Part shown: piece by piece, positions 17,324 to 25,967 of the stretch
How the letters are laid out: each line of letters begins with the position of its first letter
Numbering within the stretch: the stretch's first letter is position 1
NCBI GenBank assembly: GCA_034926675.1
Contig: JAYFQW010000049.1
Span: forward strand, 1 to 50,232
Reading direction: 5' to 3'
Origin: Clostridia bacterium
Lineage (GTDB): Bacteria; Bacillota; DTU025
Length of the DNA stretch: 50,232 nt
Notes under the pieces: generated by a model
Databases searched by the model: none
What the model was told of the DNA's origin: nothing
Seen by the model: only the letters and a program-made list of their open reading frames with translations
Translations under genes and position numbers: made by a program

Positions 17324-18382
17324 CTACTTCGCCATCTTCATGCCACGAAGAACATCCCCGTGCAGTATGGCTGCGAGTGCCTCCAGCCCCTCAACAAGGC
17401 GTGGGCCTGGCCTCACCAGGATGTCCGGCATCAGCTCGTACACCTGCCCGCTCGCGATGGCGGGCGCCTTTCTCCACTCGCGCCTGGCCATCACCTCGGC
17501 CTTGTTGTAGCACGTAAGGATGATGCACTCCGGCTTCGAGGCTATGACCGTCTCCGGTGAGATCTGAGGCCATCCCTGCATCGAGCCTGCTATGTTGCGC
17601 CCGCCAGCCTTCGTGATGAGGTCATCCACGAAAGTGCCTGATCCTGCAGTCATCAGTGGGTCGTTCCATATCTCCACAAACACCGGCGGACGCTCATTCG
17701 CCGGAAGCGTTGCGAGCTGCCTCTCCACAACCTTCATTCGGGCCTGAAGCCCCTCTACGACCTTGCGCGCGTAGATTCCTTCACCGGCGGCATCGCCGAT
17801 CAGCTCCATGGCCGAGAATACCTCGTCGATCGTCTTGGGGTTAACAGCCACCACAGTGATCCGCAACTCCCTGAGCTTCTCGATCACAGGCATCTGAAGG
17901 TCCGCCACTGCGAACACCACATCCGGCCTCTTGGCCACCACCTGTTCGATGTTGATGTTGTAGTCCCCGATCTTGGCGATCTTCTTCGCAGCCTCCGGGT
18001 AATCGCACGCAGTAGTGACCCCAACAAGCTTCTCGCCAAGCCCCAACTTGAACAGGATCTCAGTGTTGCTCGGGGCAAGGCTCACAATCCTCTCCGGCTC
18101 GCGCTCTATGCGGACTGATGCCCCAGTGCCATCCACAACGGTGATCGGGAATCTCCCTGCCAATGTCGCTCCTGCGGACCCCGCGGATACTGGCGACCCC
18201 ACGGATGCCGCGCACCCCGCAGAGGCAGCGCACCCCGCAGAGGCAGCCGCCGCGACCGCCCCAAAAGGCGCACAGATCAGGGTCAAGGCCATTAGGATCG
18301 AGAACACGGCCTTAGCGACAGTGCTCCGGTTGGCGCGCATGCGCTTGACTAAGGCGCAGACCAGTGTTTTCTCAGATACCAA
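17324..18382 (-). CDS. btuF: Cobalamin/corrinoid-binding protein
   Basis: A periplasmic-binding-protein-like subunit (class III, helical backbone) of about 352 residues. RIVSLAPSNTEILFKLGLGEKLVGVTTACDYPE is the usual first lobe of BtuF/FhuD-like proteins. PDVVFAVADLQMP and the long central helix follow. A hydrophobic leader (SILMALTLICAPFGAVA) precedes a repeat-rich mature N-terminus (AASAGCAASAGCAASVG), which contains cysteines but no clean lipobox. TTG at 18382 has GGAGGG 8 bases ahead; ATG at 18340 and an upstream frame opening at 18409 are alternatives. First gene of the operon controlled by the cobalamin riboswitch. Confidence 0.9.
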   Translation of the reverse strand: MVSEKTLVCALVKRMRANRSTVAKAVFSILMALTLICAPFGAVAAAASAGCAASAGCAASVGSPVSAGSAGATLAGRFPITVVDGTGASVRIEREPERIVSLAPSNTEILFKLGLGEKLVGVTTACDYPEAAKKIAKIGDYNINIEQVVAKRPDVVFAVADLQMPVIEKLRELRITVVAVNPKTIDEVFSAMELIGDAAGEGIYARKVVEGLQARMKVVERQLATLPANERPPVFVEIWNDPLMTAGSGTFVDDLITKAGGRNIAGSMQGWPQISPETVIASKPECIILTCYNKAEVMARREWRKAPAIASGQVYELMPDILVRPGPRLVEGLEALAAILHGDVLRGMKMAK

Positions 18383-18459
18383 TACTGACACCCTCCCTCT
18401 GAGCCGCACGCACGTCGCCGGCGCACCGGCCGGTTACGACCGGCGCCACGCTGCTGCCC

Positions 18460-18494
18460 AAATAAAAACACCCTGCTCACCACGGTGAACAGGG
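18460..18494 (-). terminator. Intrinsic terminator of the cobalamin riboswitch
   Basis: On the minus strand CCCTGTTCACC (18494-18484) and GGTGAGCAGGG (18481-18471) form an 11-base-pair stem with one G-U pair and a very short loop, followed by TGTTTTTATTT. This is a strong rho-independent terminator between the riboswitch aptamer and btuF. It is presumably the expression platform: formed when cobalamin is bound, shutting off btuFCD-cobO. Confidence 0.85.
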
Positions 18495-18574
18495 GATACT
18501 CCGGCGCGGTGCGCCCACATCAAGCTGAGCAACTGCCACGCCCTCCGAATCCCCCTCTGCCCCGAAGGTGGAGA

Positions 18575-18795
18575 CGGCAATTCCGGAGGGCAGGTTTCCT
18601 GGCTCCCAGTTCACCATCTGGGCGCGTCTTCCCCGTGCGCGCGCACGAGTGACATACGTTGCACCCAGACTCCCTGGATACAGTGGCGGGACCACGGGCT
18701 TAGCAGGGCGGGACCAATGCGAGCCTTCCGCACCCAGCTGCCACTTCCCTTTTGACCCGCAAGAGCGGGCGCCCACCGGCATTCCGCTATTAAGG
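18575..18795 (-). promoter_or_regulatory. Cobalamin riboswitch aptamer
   Basis: The minus strand carries the conserved cobalamin-aptamer elements in the right order: an early GCCGGTGGGC, then AAAAGGGAAGTGG, then GGTCCCGCCACTGTATCC, and the B12 box AGCCAGGAAACCTGCC (18604-18589). A peripheral arm with a CCTTCGGGG loop region follows. It lies about 190 bases upstream of btuF with an intrinsic terminator between. Binding of adenosyl- or methylcobalamin would reduce expression of the uptake operon. Exact ends are approximate. Confidence 0.93.
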
Positions 18796-18808
18796 TGTCG
18801 TTGGATTC

Positions 18809-18837
18809 ATACTATCATAATGGGCCACCTGAGCCAA
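18809..18837 (-). promoter_or_regulatory. Possible promoter of the btu operon, inside the selB 3' end
   Basis: TTGGCT (18837-18832) and TAGTAT (18814-18809) are separated by 17 bases and lie just upstream of the riboswitch. Each matches the sigma-70 consensus at about four of six positions. The -35 box and spacer overlap the last codons and stop of selB. Weak matches make this a suggestion only. Confidence 0.35.
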
Positions 18838-20812
18838 GCACCCGCTCGTCACCGACTCGCCTCGTCACCTTGGACGAATCCAGGCACTCGAGGAGCGCCA
18901 CTGCGTATTTCCGCGTTGAGCCGCACGCATCTCGGAATTCGGCCGCCGTAAAGGCGCGCCCGCCCGCGCCCAGCTCCTTCACGATGCTCATGGCTCTCTC
19001 CAGGGCATCTCGATGAAACAGCAGTTCAGGCCCTACTCGCATCAGCACTCCGGTGTCTATCATATAGTCGAGCACCGATTCGGCTGCCGTCACATCTGCC
19101 GAGCCCTGCCCCTGCGCCTGCCCCTGCGCCTGCGCCCGCCCCTGCACAGCGACGGGGGCAGCGATGGCGATGGCCGCCGCCCTTTCCGGAGGCGACATGA
19201 GGGCATCCCCATCGGAAAAGGCTGCCTCGAGCCGTTCTGCCAGGCTACGCTGTTGTGCAGTGAGAGTAACCTCGTGCTCAGGCAGGGACACGAGAACTCC
19301 GTTGTCGCGCATGAGTCCATCCTCAACAGCACGTGCGAATGCTACCGAGAACGCCTTTCCATCCCAGCCCGGGAAGGCCGCAGTCCTCAGTTGCTCCTTC
19401 GGCATCCCGGCCCGTAGCGGCGCCCGGGAGTGGTATCCCCTGAGAGCCTCCTCCATTCGTGCGCAAATGCCGTCCCAGTCGGAACGGGGCATGTACCCCC
19501 GTGACGAAGGCGATTCCCCGAAGGCAACCATCCCGCCTGCCGCTACATCCGATTCGAGAATCGCGCGGACCTCCGATTGCTCACGCACCATCTCCCTGGC
19601 CACGCTCTCGGCGGAGGCCGGAGCGGAGATTTCGGAAGTGATATGGGACGCAAACAGGCGTGCGAGAGCTGCTTCATCATCACCTGCGAGCACTTCGAAC
19701 TCTCGGATTGTCGCTTCCTTCATCCTGCGGCGCCTATCAGACGCAGGCGCCAGTATGCGCCCGCCTCCGGCGGTGACAGAGGGAGAGTATGTGCGAATGA
19801 TAAACCTGTCGCCCCTGGCAGCCACGCCATCCTCTTCAAGCTCCAACTGCACGTACGCCCGCTCTCCGGGAATCGCTTCGGCAGCCCCGATCACCCTGAC
19901 CCTGCACATGACCTCAGCAGTGCCCATGTGCAACCTCATCCTGGTCCTGTGCTCCACTGGAATCGCAGACGGAAGGAGGTCGAGTTCAGCATCGTACATC
20001 CGCGAAGGCGAGAGCATTCCAGGCCGTGCCAGAACCATCCCTCGCTCCACCTGGTCCCGGTCGACTCCTGAGAGGTTCATCGCCACCCGCTGTCCATGCA
20101 CGGCCTCGTCGGTAGGCGCGTCGTGCACCTGAACCCCTCGGACTCGGACCTCGCGCCGGGCCGGCAGCAGTTCAAGCTTATCCCCTGGCCTCACCGCGCC
20201 GCCGACGAGTGTGCCCGTGACCACAGTGCCGTGCCCAGATATGGCGAACACCCGGTCTATTGGAAGGCGCGCGAAACTCCAGCTGTCCGGGTCGGACATG
20301 GCTTCGTCAAGCGCTCGGTCGAGCGCCTGCAGGAGGAGGTCCAGTCCCTGCCCTGTGACTGCCGAAACCGGCAGTACGGGCGCACCCGCAAGGCGCGTGT
20401 GGGCGAGCCGACCACGCACGTCCTCAATGGCGAGCTCAAGCCAGTCCTCCTCAACAAGATCGCTCTTGGTTATTGCGACCACCCCGTGCCTCACTCCGAG
20501 CAACTCCAGTATGTCGAGGTGCTCTTCTGTCTGGGGCATCACGCCTTCATCTGCGGCAACAACCACCAGCGCTACGTCGACTCCTGATGCTCCGGCCAGC
20601 ATGTTCTTGATGAAACGCTCATGTCCGGGCACATCCACTACCCCCGCCATCCTCCCGGATGGCAGCGTAAGCGGCGCGAAGCCGAGCTCGATGGTCATGC
20701 CCCTGTCCTGCTCTTCCCTGAGCCGATCGGTGTTCACTCCAGTGAGCGCCCTAATGAGAGTAGTCTTGCCATGGTCAACGTGGCCGGCAGTCCCGATCAC
20801 CGCGTGCTTCAT
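18815..20812 (-). CDS. selB: Selenocysteine-specific translation elongation factor
   Basis: A 665-residue SelB that delivers Sec-tRNA to UGA codons marked by a SECIS hairpin. The GTPase domain shows GHVDHGKTT (10-18), the switch segment DRGMTIELGFA (36-46), DVPGHERF (60-67) and TKSD (115-118). Two beta-barrel domains and four C-terminal winged helices follow, the latter binding the SECIS RNA. A low-complexity insert (GRAQAQGQAQGQGSAD, around residue 560) between winged helices is encoded by a 12-base repeat at about 19104-19146 and makes the protein slightly longer than usual. ATG at 20812 overlaps the selA stop (ATGA). Confidence 0.97.
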   Translation of the reverse strand: MKHAVIGTAGHVDHGKTTLIRALTGVNTDRLREEQDRGMTIELGFAPLTLPSGRMAGVVDVPGHERFIKNMLAGASGVDVALVVVAADEGVMPQTEEHLDILELLGVRHGVVAITKSDLVEEDWLELAIEDVRGRLAHTRLAGAPVLPVSAVTGQGLDLLLQALDRALDEAMSDPDSWSFARLPIDRVFAISGHGTVVTGTLVGGAVRPGDKLELLPARREVRVRGVQVHDAPTDEAVHGQRVAMNLSGVDRDQVERGMVLARPGMLSPSRMYDAELDLLPSAIPVEHRTRMRLHMGTAEVMCRVRVIGAAEAIPGERAYVQLELEEDGVAARGDRFIIRTYSPSVTAGGGRILAPASDRRRRMKEATIREFEVLAGDDEAALARLFASHITSEISAPASAESVAREMVREQSEVRAILESDVAAGGMVAFGESPSSRGYMPRSDWDGICARMEEALRGYHSRAPLRAGMPKEQLRTAAFPGWDGKAFSVAFARAVEDGLMRDNGVLVSLPEHEVTLTAQQRSLAERLEAAFSDGDALMSPPERAAAIAIAAPVAVQGRAQAQGQAQGQGSADVTAAESVLDYMIDTGVLMRVGPELLFHRDALERAMSIVKELGAGGRAFTAAEFRDACGSTRKYAVALLECLDSSKVTRRVGDERVLGSGGPL

Positions 20813-22350
20813 GCTCGGATCGCCCTCCCCACTGCGCGGGCAAGGCTCTCGAGGTCGCGGTCGAACAGAGTCCTCATGTGAAGCCTAACCGAGCCCTCCG
20901 CCACCCTGGCCACGACTGAAGGGTCGCCCCTCCTGAGCCGCAGCTGGAGTTCAGCCGCGGACATCAGCCTGGGTTTGATCGATAAGCTCACTCCGGGGAT
21001 CATGACGGTGGGCATAGATCCTCCGCCAACTTCAGACGGGTCATCAATCACTTCGAAGGACGCCGCCTCGCAGCCTCCGCTTCCACCTGGCGCCGCGGCA
21101 ACTGGAGCGGCTTCAGCTGCGGTGAGCAACTGCCGCTGCACAAGGGAAAGAAGACGGTGGGCCCTCTCCACGAGGGTATTGTGATCAGCGGTGAGCATGG
21201 CATGGACTGGGATAGACCGCAGCGCCTCGTCTGGGTCCTCCCATGCGGCTGCCACGGCAGCCAGAGCAATCAGGGTCAGCTTGTCTATCCTGAGGGCTCG
21301 AGCCAAAGGGTCCTTAGATATCGTTTCGATGAGGTCAGGCCTGCCCACTATGATGCCTGCCTGAGGGCCTCCGAACAGCTTATCGCCGCTGAACGTCACG
21401 ATATCCGCACCATCCCGAACCGCCTGCCCAACAGCGGGCTCGGCGCCCTGTGACGGGCAGACTGCGCCGGTCATCAGTCCCGACCCGATATCGTACATCA
21501 CGGGAACCCCAACTTCAGCTCCTAGCGCTGCCAATTCCGCAATGCTCGCCTCCTCGGTGAACCCAACCACGCGGAAGTTGGACGTATGCACCTTGAGCAG
21601 CAGCCCGACGTCGGGATCGATCGCCTTTCGGTAGTCGGAGATCCTGGTGCGGTTCGTAGTCCCCACTTCCACAAGAGCGGCCCCGCTCCGCTCCATTATC
21701 TCAGGCACCCTGAAAGACCCGCCTATCTCAACAAGCTCACCCCTGGAGACCACGACCTTTTTCCCTTTCGCAAGGGCATCGAGGCACAGAAGAACTGCGG
21801 CCGCGTTGTTGTTGACGACGTAGGCTGCGGGCGCGCCCGTGATCCTGGCCAAGAGCCCGGCGATATGATCCTGCCGTGAGCCGCGCAGGCCAGTGGCGAG
21901 GTTGAACTCAAGATCACAGTACCCGATGGCGCACTCCGCGACAGCCGCAGCTGCGTACTCCGGCAGTGGCGCACGCCCGAGGTTCGTGTGCAGGATCACC
22001 CCGGTTGCGTTGATCACAGCTCTGGGACCAGGCGCGGCGCACCTGGCCGCAACGGCTGGAAGGTCGGAGAGAACGCGCAGGAGAATCGCTTCCCTGGGGT
22101 CCGCAGACTCTGGAGCGTCGGCCCCAACTGTGGAAACCCGGAAGCTCTCCTGGTGCGCATGATGTTCCACGTGCGCATGATGCTCCTCACCGCGGGTGAG
22201 AGCTTCCCGCTCCCTCGCGATGAGTTCTCGTGCGGCATCGCGCACCGCCCATCGTGGGAGAGCATCCGACAGTTCCTGTGCGATTTGAGTGGACAGTACG
22301 TCGGAGACAGAAGGGATGGCGCGAAGTGAACGCCCCACGACTGCCGCCAC
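20809..22350 (-). CDS. selA: L-seryl-tRNA(Sec) selenium transferase
   Basis: A 513-residue PLP enzyme that converts Ser-tRNA(Sec) to Sec-tRNA(Sec) with selenophosphate. The PLP lysine is K324 in SGDKLFGGPQAG, and INATGVILHTNLGRAPLP (113-130) and NNAAAVLLCLDAL (181-193) are family hallmarks. It is longer than the usual ~460 residues because of two inserts: a histidine-rich EEHHAHVEHHAHQE at 55-68 and a Gly/Ala-rich stretch near residue 415. The frame opens at GTG 22350, which overlaps the GGAGGAGG tract, so GTG at 22338 may be the real start. The gene lies 16 bases after selD and overlaps selB. Confidence 0.96.
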   Translation of the reverse strand: MAAVVGRSLRAIPSVSDVLSTQIAQELSDALPRWAVRDAARELIAREREALTRGEEHHAHVEHHAHQESFRVSTVGADAPESADPREAILLRVLSDLPAVAARCAAPGPRAVINATGVILHTNLGRAPLPEYAAAAVAECAIGYCDLEFNLATGLRGSRQDHIAGLLARITGAPAAYVVNNNAAAVLLCLDALAKGKKVVVSRGELVEIGGSFRVPEIMERSGAALVEVGTTNRTRISDYRKAIDPDVGLLLKVHTSNFRVVGFTEEASIAELAALGAEVGVPVMYDIGSGLMTGAVCPSQGAEPAVGQAVRDGADIVTFSGDKLFGGPQAGIIVGRPDLIETISKDPLARALRIDKLTLIALAAVAAAWEDPDEALRSIPVHAMLTADHNTLVERAHRLLSLVQRQLLTAAEAAPVAAAPGGSGGCEAASFEVIDDPSEVGGGSMPTVMIPGVSLSIKPRLMSAAELQLRLRRGDPSVVARVAEGSVRLHMRTLFDRDLESLARAVGRAIRA

Positions 22351-22366
22351 CTCCTCCTGCCAGTGA

Positions 22367-23455
22367 TTACAGGGATACCTCGATCAGCGGAGATCGGGCC
22401 GGAGAGCCCTCTCCGGTTTCGGTCGGCGCCAGCTCCATCTGGGCAACTGCATGGGCAACGACCGCGCTTGCCAAAGCACCAGACTCTCTGAGCCGCGCAA
22501 TGAGCTCATCCGCGCTCTCCTGCGCCACCGCTATCAGGAGCCCTCCGGATGTCTGCGGGTCGAAAAGAACGTCCATGCTTTCCTCGGAAACCCCGGGCGC
22601 ACTAATCCTGGATCGGAAGTGCGCGGCATTCCGCTTGGTTCCGCCTGGCACAAGCCCCATAGCGGCGTATTCAGATGCGCCCTCGATCATGGGCACATCG
22701 CCAACACTTACCTTGAATGCTACTCCAGAGGCCAATGCCATCTCGCACATGTGCCCGAGTAAGCCAAACCCCGTGATGTCGGTGCAACCGTGAGCCCCAA
22801 CTGCCTGCATGGCGGCTGATGCCCCCAAGTTCAGCGCCGACATCACCTCGTAGGCCCGCTTCTCCGTCTCGGGAGAAGCCATGCCCGCACGCATGGCAGT
22901 GGAGATCAGCCCAGTGCCGATGGGCTTAGTCAGGATAATGACATCGCCGGGCCTGGCGCCGGAATTGAGCATCACCCTGTCTGGATGGACAAGCCCTGTG
23001 ACCGCGAGCCCGTACTTGGGCTCCGCATCATCCACTGAGTGCCCTCCCACCAGAAGCGCTCCGGATTCGAAGACCTTGTCCGCCCCTCCCATGAGGATCT
23101 CGTGAAGAACATCCATCCCCAGAGAGCACGGATAACACACTATGTTCATTGCCACCAAGGGAACGCCGCCCATGGCGTACACGTCCGACAGAGCGTTCGC
23201 CGCAGCCACCTGCCCAAACTCGTACGGGTCATCCAGAATAGGTGTGAAGAAATCCACGGTATGAATGAGCGCAGTGTCGTCGTTGAGTTTGTACACCCCG
23301 GCGTCTTCCGACTTGTCGAACCCGGCGATCAGCCTCGGATCCGTGCGGACCCGGAGCCCCTCCACAGCAGCCATTAGGTCACCCGGACCTATCTTGGCCG
23401 CTCAGCCGGCTTTGCTCGACATCGAAGTGAGCCTTATCGACTCGCGCTTGTCCAT
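22367..23455 (-). CDS. selD: Selenide, water dikinase (selenophosphate synthetase), itself a selenoprotein
   Basis: SelD makes selenophosphate from selenide and ATP. Reading UGA as stop would give a truncated 335-residue protein starting at 23374. Upstream in the same frame, ATG at 23455 begins MDKRESIRLTSMSSKAG, then TGA (23404-23402), then AAKIGPGDL. This is the canonical SelD active-site segment (U/C)-A-A-K with selenocysteine at residue 18, followed by the usual Gly-rich loop. The full protein is 362 residues. Later motifs are DDTALIHTVDFFTP, GGHSVDD and TDITGFGLLGH. A SECIS-like hairpin follows the UGA, and selC lies 28 bases upstream of the start, so the pathway can supply its own selenocysteine. 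Confidence 0.96.
23375..23404 (-). promoter_or_regulatory. UGA codon with bacterial SECIS-like hairpin in selD
   Basis: UGA is at 23404-23402. Ten bases later TAGGTC (23391-23386) pairs with GACCTA (23380-23375), closing a 5-base loop CGGGT. The distance from UGA and the guanines in the apical loop fit bacterial SECIS elements recognised by SelB. Selenocysteine insertion is also supported by protein conservation on both sides of the UGA. Confidence 0.75.
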
Positions 23456-23483
23456 GCCTATCCCCCCGCCGCGGGCATATAAA

Positions 23484-23580
23484 TGGCGGGAGTATGTGGG
23501 AATCGAACCCACCGCGGCCAGGCTAGCTGCCCACCACTGGATTTGAAGTCCAGGCGGCCCACCAGGACCAATCTACTCCC
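23484..23580 (-). tRNA. selC: tRNA-Sec (anticodon TCA)
   Basis: The minus strand reads GGGAGTAGATTGG at the 5' end, an anticodon arm CTGGACTTCAAATCCAG that is identical to that of E. coli SelC, a long variable arm, a T arm GTGGGTTCGATTCCCAC and ends TACTCCC-G-CCA with the CCA encoded. Length is 94 bases plus CCA, as expected for the longest tRNA. The anticodon TCA (23546-23544) reads UGA. The eighth acceptor pair looks mismatched (G-A). It lies just upstream of selD. Confidence 0.97.
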
Positions 23581-23670
23581 GCGAATGCATCCCGTTACTC
23601 AAAACACATCACGTGCATTATACCCCAACCAACGAGCTTCGTCGAGATATGGACCGGCGCCCGACGCCGC

Positions 23671-24873
23671 TCACCGCCCGCCCACCCACGGCGCGCGCCC
23701 ACGCCGTTTCGCAACGCCCTCAACGGCGTATAAAGGATACGAGCATATCTCCTCGCCGTCATATAGCACCCGAATCCGGCCCAATCCCTGGCCCGCCTGT
23801 ACAGAGCGGGGCGCCCGCTCCGGAACCTCCGCACGCCACGTGAGCTTTGCGGAATCCGCAATCGCGAGCACGACTTCAACATCTCGAGTTGGAGCAAGGC
23901 CAACGGCACTGCCACGGCCACCTGAAACGAGCACCTCTGCCACCGGCTCGCCTCGCTTAGCAATGACGTGTCGAGTGAACCTGGCGAAGCCATATTCGAG
24001 CAGCGCTGCGGCATCGGCAAACCTAGCGCCCGACCGGAGCACCACCGCGATAAACTGAAGCCCATTGCGGGTTGCCGAGGCGGCTAGGCAGTGGCCCGCC
24101 TGGCTGGTCGTTCCGGTTTTCACCCCGTCCGCCCCGGCCATACTCCACAGAAGCCTGTTGGTGTTGTACACCAGCCTGCTTCCGCCCCCGAGTGGGGATG
24201 ACCACAGCTCAGGGCAGCCAACGATGTCGGCGAACTTCTTCAGCCTGAAACCGGTCATGCACATGAGGGCGATATCATAGGCGGTAGTGTAGTGGCCTGG
24301 CGCTGATAGCCCGTGGGGATTCGCAAAATGGGTGTTCTTGAGGCCCATTGAGTAGGCGCGCACGTTCATCAGGCTGACGAAACTGGAAACCGACCCTGCA
24401 ATGTGCTCGGCAATAGCTGTAGCCCCGTCATTGCCAGAGCGGAGCATCGTCGCCCGGACCAGCTCTTCGAGCTTGTATGTGGCTCCCGCCGATAGATGCA
24501 GGGATGACCCTCCCACCCTGGCGGCCCCGGCGGAAACCTTCACCGTGTCGGAGAGATCGCCACGCTCGATGGCGACAATAGCCGTCATGACCTTGGTTAT
24601 GCTCGCAGGTTCGCGCACCTCATGCTCGTTTCTGGCGTACAGAATAGTCCCAGTAGTAGCTTCCACTAGTATAGCGGCCTTTGCGCTCACACTCGGACCA
24701 GACTGGCATCCATGGTAGTAGACTAGTTCAGGGTAACGCGAGGGATTCTCGTAGGGCGGAGCGAGCGCGGGCTCCGCGGCCCACCAAGCCAACTGTGCTC
24801 CGCCAACAACCAGAGCAAGGGAGATCCAAAGCCAGATCAAGGCTCTGGCCTCGCGGCGAAGGCGAGGAACCAC
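23671..24873 (-). CDS. D-alanyl-D-alanine carboxypeptidase (peptidase S11, DacF/PBP5-like)
   Basis: A 400-residue low-molecular-weight penicillin-binding protein that trims the terminal D-Ala from peptidoglycan stem peptides. An N-terminal hydrophobic helix (about 12-32) serves as signal or anchor. Active-site motifs are S91-I-T-K94, S146-G-N148 and K252-T-G254, all intact. A beta-rich C-terminal domain (about 290-390) follows, with a basic end (AKRRGRAPW) instead of the amphipathic anchor helix. Such enzymes are common in spore formers, with roles in growth or cortex formation. The gene ends about 90 bases upstream of selC, same strand. Confidence 0.94.
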   Translation of the reverse strand: MVPRLRREARALIWLWISLALVVGGAQLAWWAAEPALAPPYENPSRYPELVYYHGCQSGPSVSAKAAILVEATTGTILYARNEHEVREPASITKVMTAIVAIERGDLSDTVKVSAGAARVGGSSLHLSAGATYKLEELVRATMLRSGNDGATAIAEHIAGSVSSFVSLMNVRAYSMGLKNTHFANPHGLSAPGHYTTAYDIALMCMTGFRLKKFADIVGCPELWSSPLGGGSRLVYNTNRLLWSMAGADGVKTGTTSQAGHCLAASATRNGLQFIAVVLRSGARFADAAALLEYGFARFTRHVIAKRGEPVAEVLVSGGRGSAVGLAPTRDVEVVLAIADSAKLTWRAEVPERAPRSVQAGQGLGRIRVLYDGEEICSYPLYAVEGVAKRRGRAPWVGGR

Positions 24874-24972
24874 ACCGTACCCCCCAGTTCCACTCTGAGC
24901 TACTCCAATTCGTACTCAGATCTGGATGTAGGTAGAACGGTACGCAGACGGCAAGCCGCAGGCTAGAACACC

Positions 24973-25407
24973 TCACACATTGGAGCGGCGCGTTTCCATG
25001 TCGAACAAGCTGTATTCCGGATTATGGGGGCACTTTCTGCACCTTTCCCGCGCCATGAACATGCGCAGAGCATCAGGCACTTCCACCTCGGGCATGGCGC
25101 CGGAGACGATAGCAGAGCGCCCGATCGCCGACACCATGAGCACCGGCCTGCGCCCTCGGGACCTCCGGAGGCAGCCATGTCCTACAAGTTGCTCTATGAC
25201 CGCCTCGATCTGCGCGATAGTCAGGCGCTGAAATGCTCCGTAATGCCTAACCCGAGCGAGGTCCAGCCTGTTCAGCTCCTTGGATTCGGATCCCTTCAAA
25301 AGACGCGCGATTTTCGTTTTGCCAACATAGCATGGGATGGAATCCACGCACTCGAGGACCGTGACGGCGGCCTGCCCGCCATCCATGAGCGAAGACCCGT
25401 GATTCAC
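24973..25407 (-). CDS. Stand-alone RQC winged-helix protein with C-terminal CxxC
   Basis: A 144-residue protein whose residues 14-98 match the RQC (RecQ C-terminal) winged helix: LECVDSIPCYVGKTKIARLLKGS, then VRHYGAF and LTIAQIEAVIEQLVGHGCL. No helicase domain is attached. After a short linker the C-terminus has CRKC (residues 123-126), which may bind metal with a partner. RQC domains bind branched or duplex DNA ends in RecQ helicases; small RQC-only proteins occur in Bacillota but their role is not established as far as I know. The start is GTG at 25407 with GGAGGG 7 bases ahead; the frame continues open to 25482 without a better site. Confidence 0.75.
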   Translation of the reverse strand: MNHGSSLMDGGQAAVTVLECVDSIPCYVGKTKIARLLKGSESKELNRLDLARVRHYGAFQRLTIAQIEAVIEQLVGHGCLRRSRGRRPVLMVSAIGRSAIVSGAMPEVEVPDALRMFMARERCRKCPHNPEYSLFDMETRRSNV

Positions 25408-25967
25408 AGAACAACCCTCCCATGGTGTCGCGGTTGAGTTTTGCCCGCGCGAGGAGCACGTCCAGTCCAGGCAACGAAACACTGACCCGGGACCGCATGC
25501 GCCTATATATTACCATTGATGGATCTTGTTGTAAACCAAGATTGCGTGTGAACTCTGCAATCGGGTAGTAGGGGGCGCCTAGCCCCTGTTCTCCCACAAA
25601 AGCGTACGTACCGTCTGCTCTAGCAGGCACATCCGCAGGAAACGGCTGGTGCAGTTGCGAGGCAAGGAGTCTCTCAGACTCAGCCATCGGGCACGACCCG
25701 TCTCATTGCGTCCGCGAATTCACCGAGATCCCCCGCCAGCATGTTCACGGCAGCATGTGAAGGCGTTCAGGATCAAGGGCAGATCCATAGACGTTCTTTC
25801 ACCCGAAATACTCGGAGCCGGACAAAGCGAGATAGGGATTCAGCAAGCTGCTGCGGGGAGCCGCATAGGGGGCTCCCGGGCTGCGCGCCCGCGCTGCCTG
25901 ACGAGGCGCGACCGGCGCGACCGAACCTTGGGGCGATGATGTCGACGAGTCCAGCAGTGAGACGAGC

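Noticed and set aside
25247-25687. 146-codon minus-strand frame overlapping the RQC gene
   Set aside because: Its second half is the other-phase shadow of the well-supported RQC coding region, there is no ribosome binding site at its start, and the first half matches nothing I recognise. A frameshifted upstream extension of the RQC gene is possible but unsupported.
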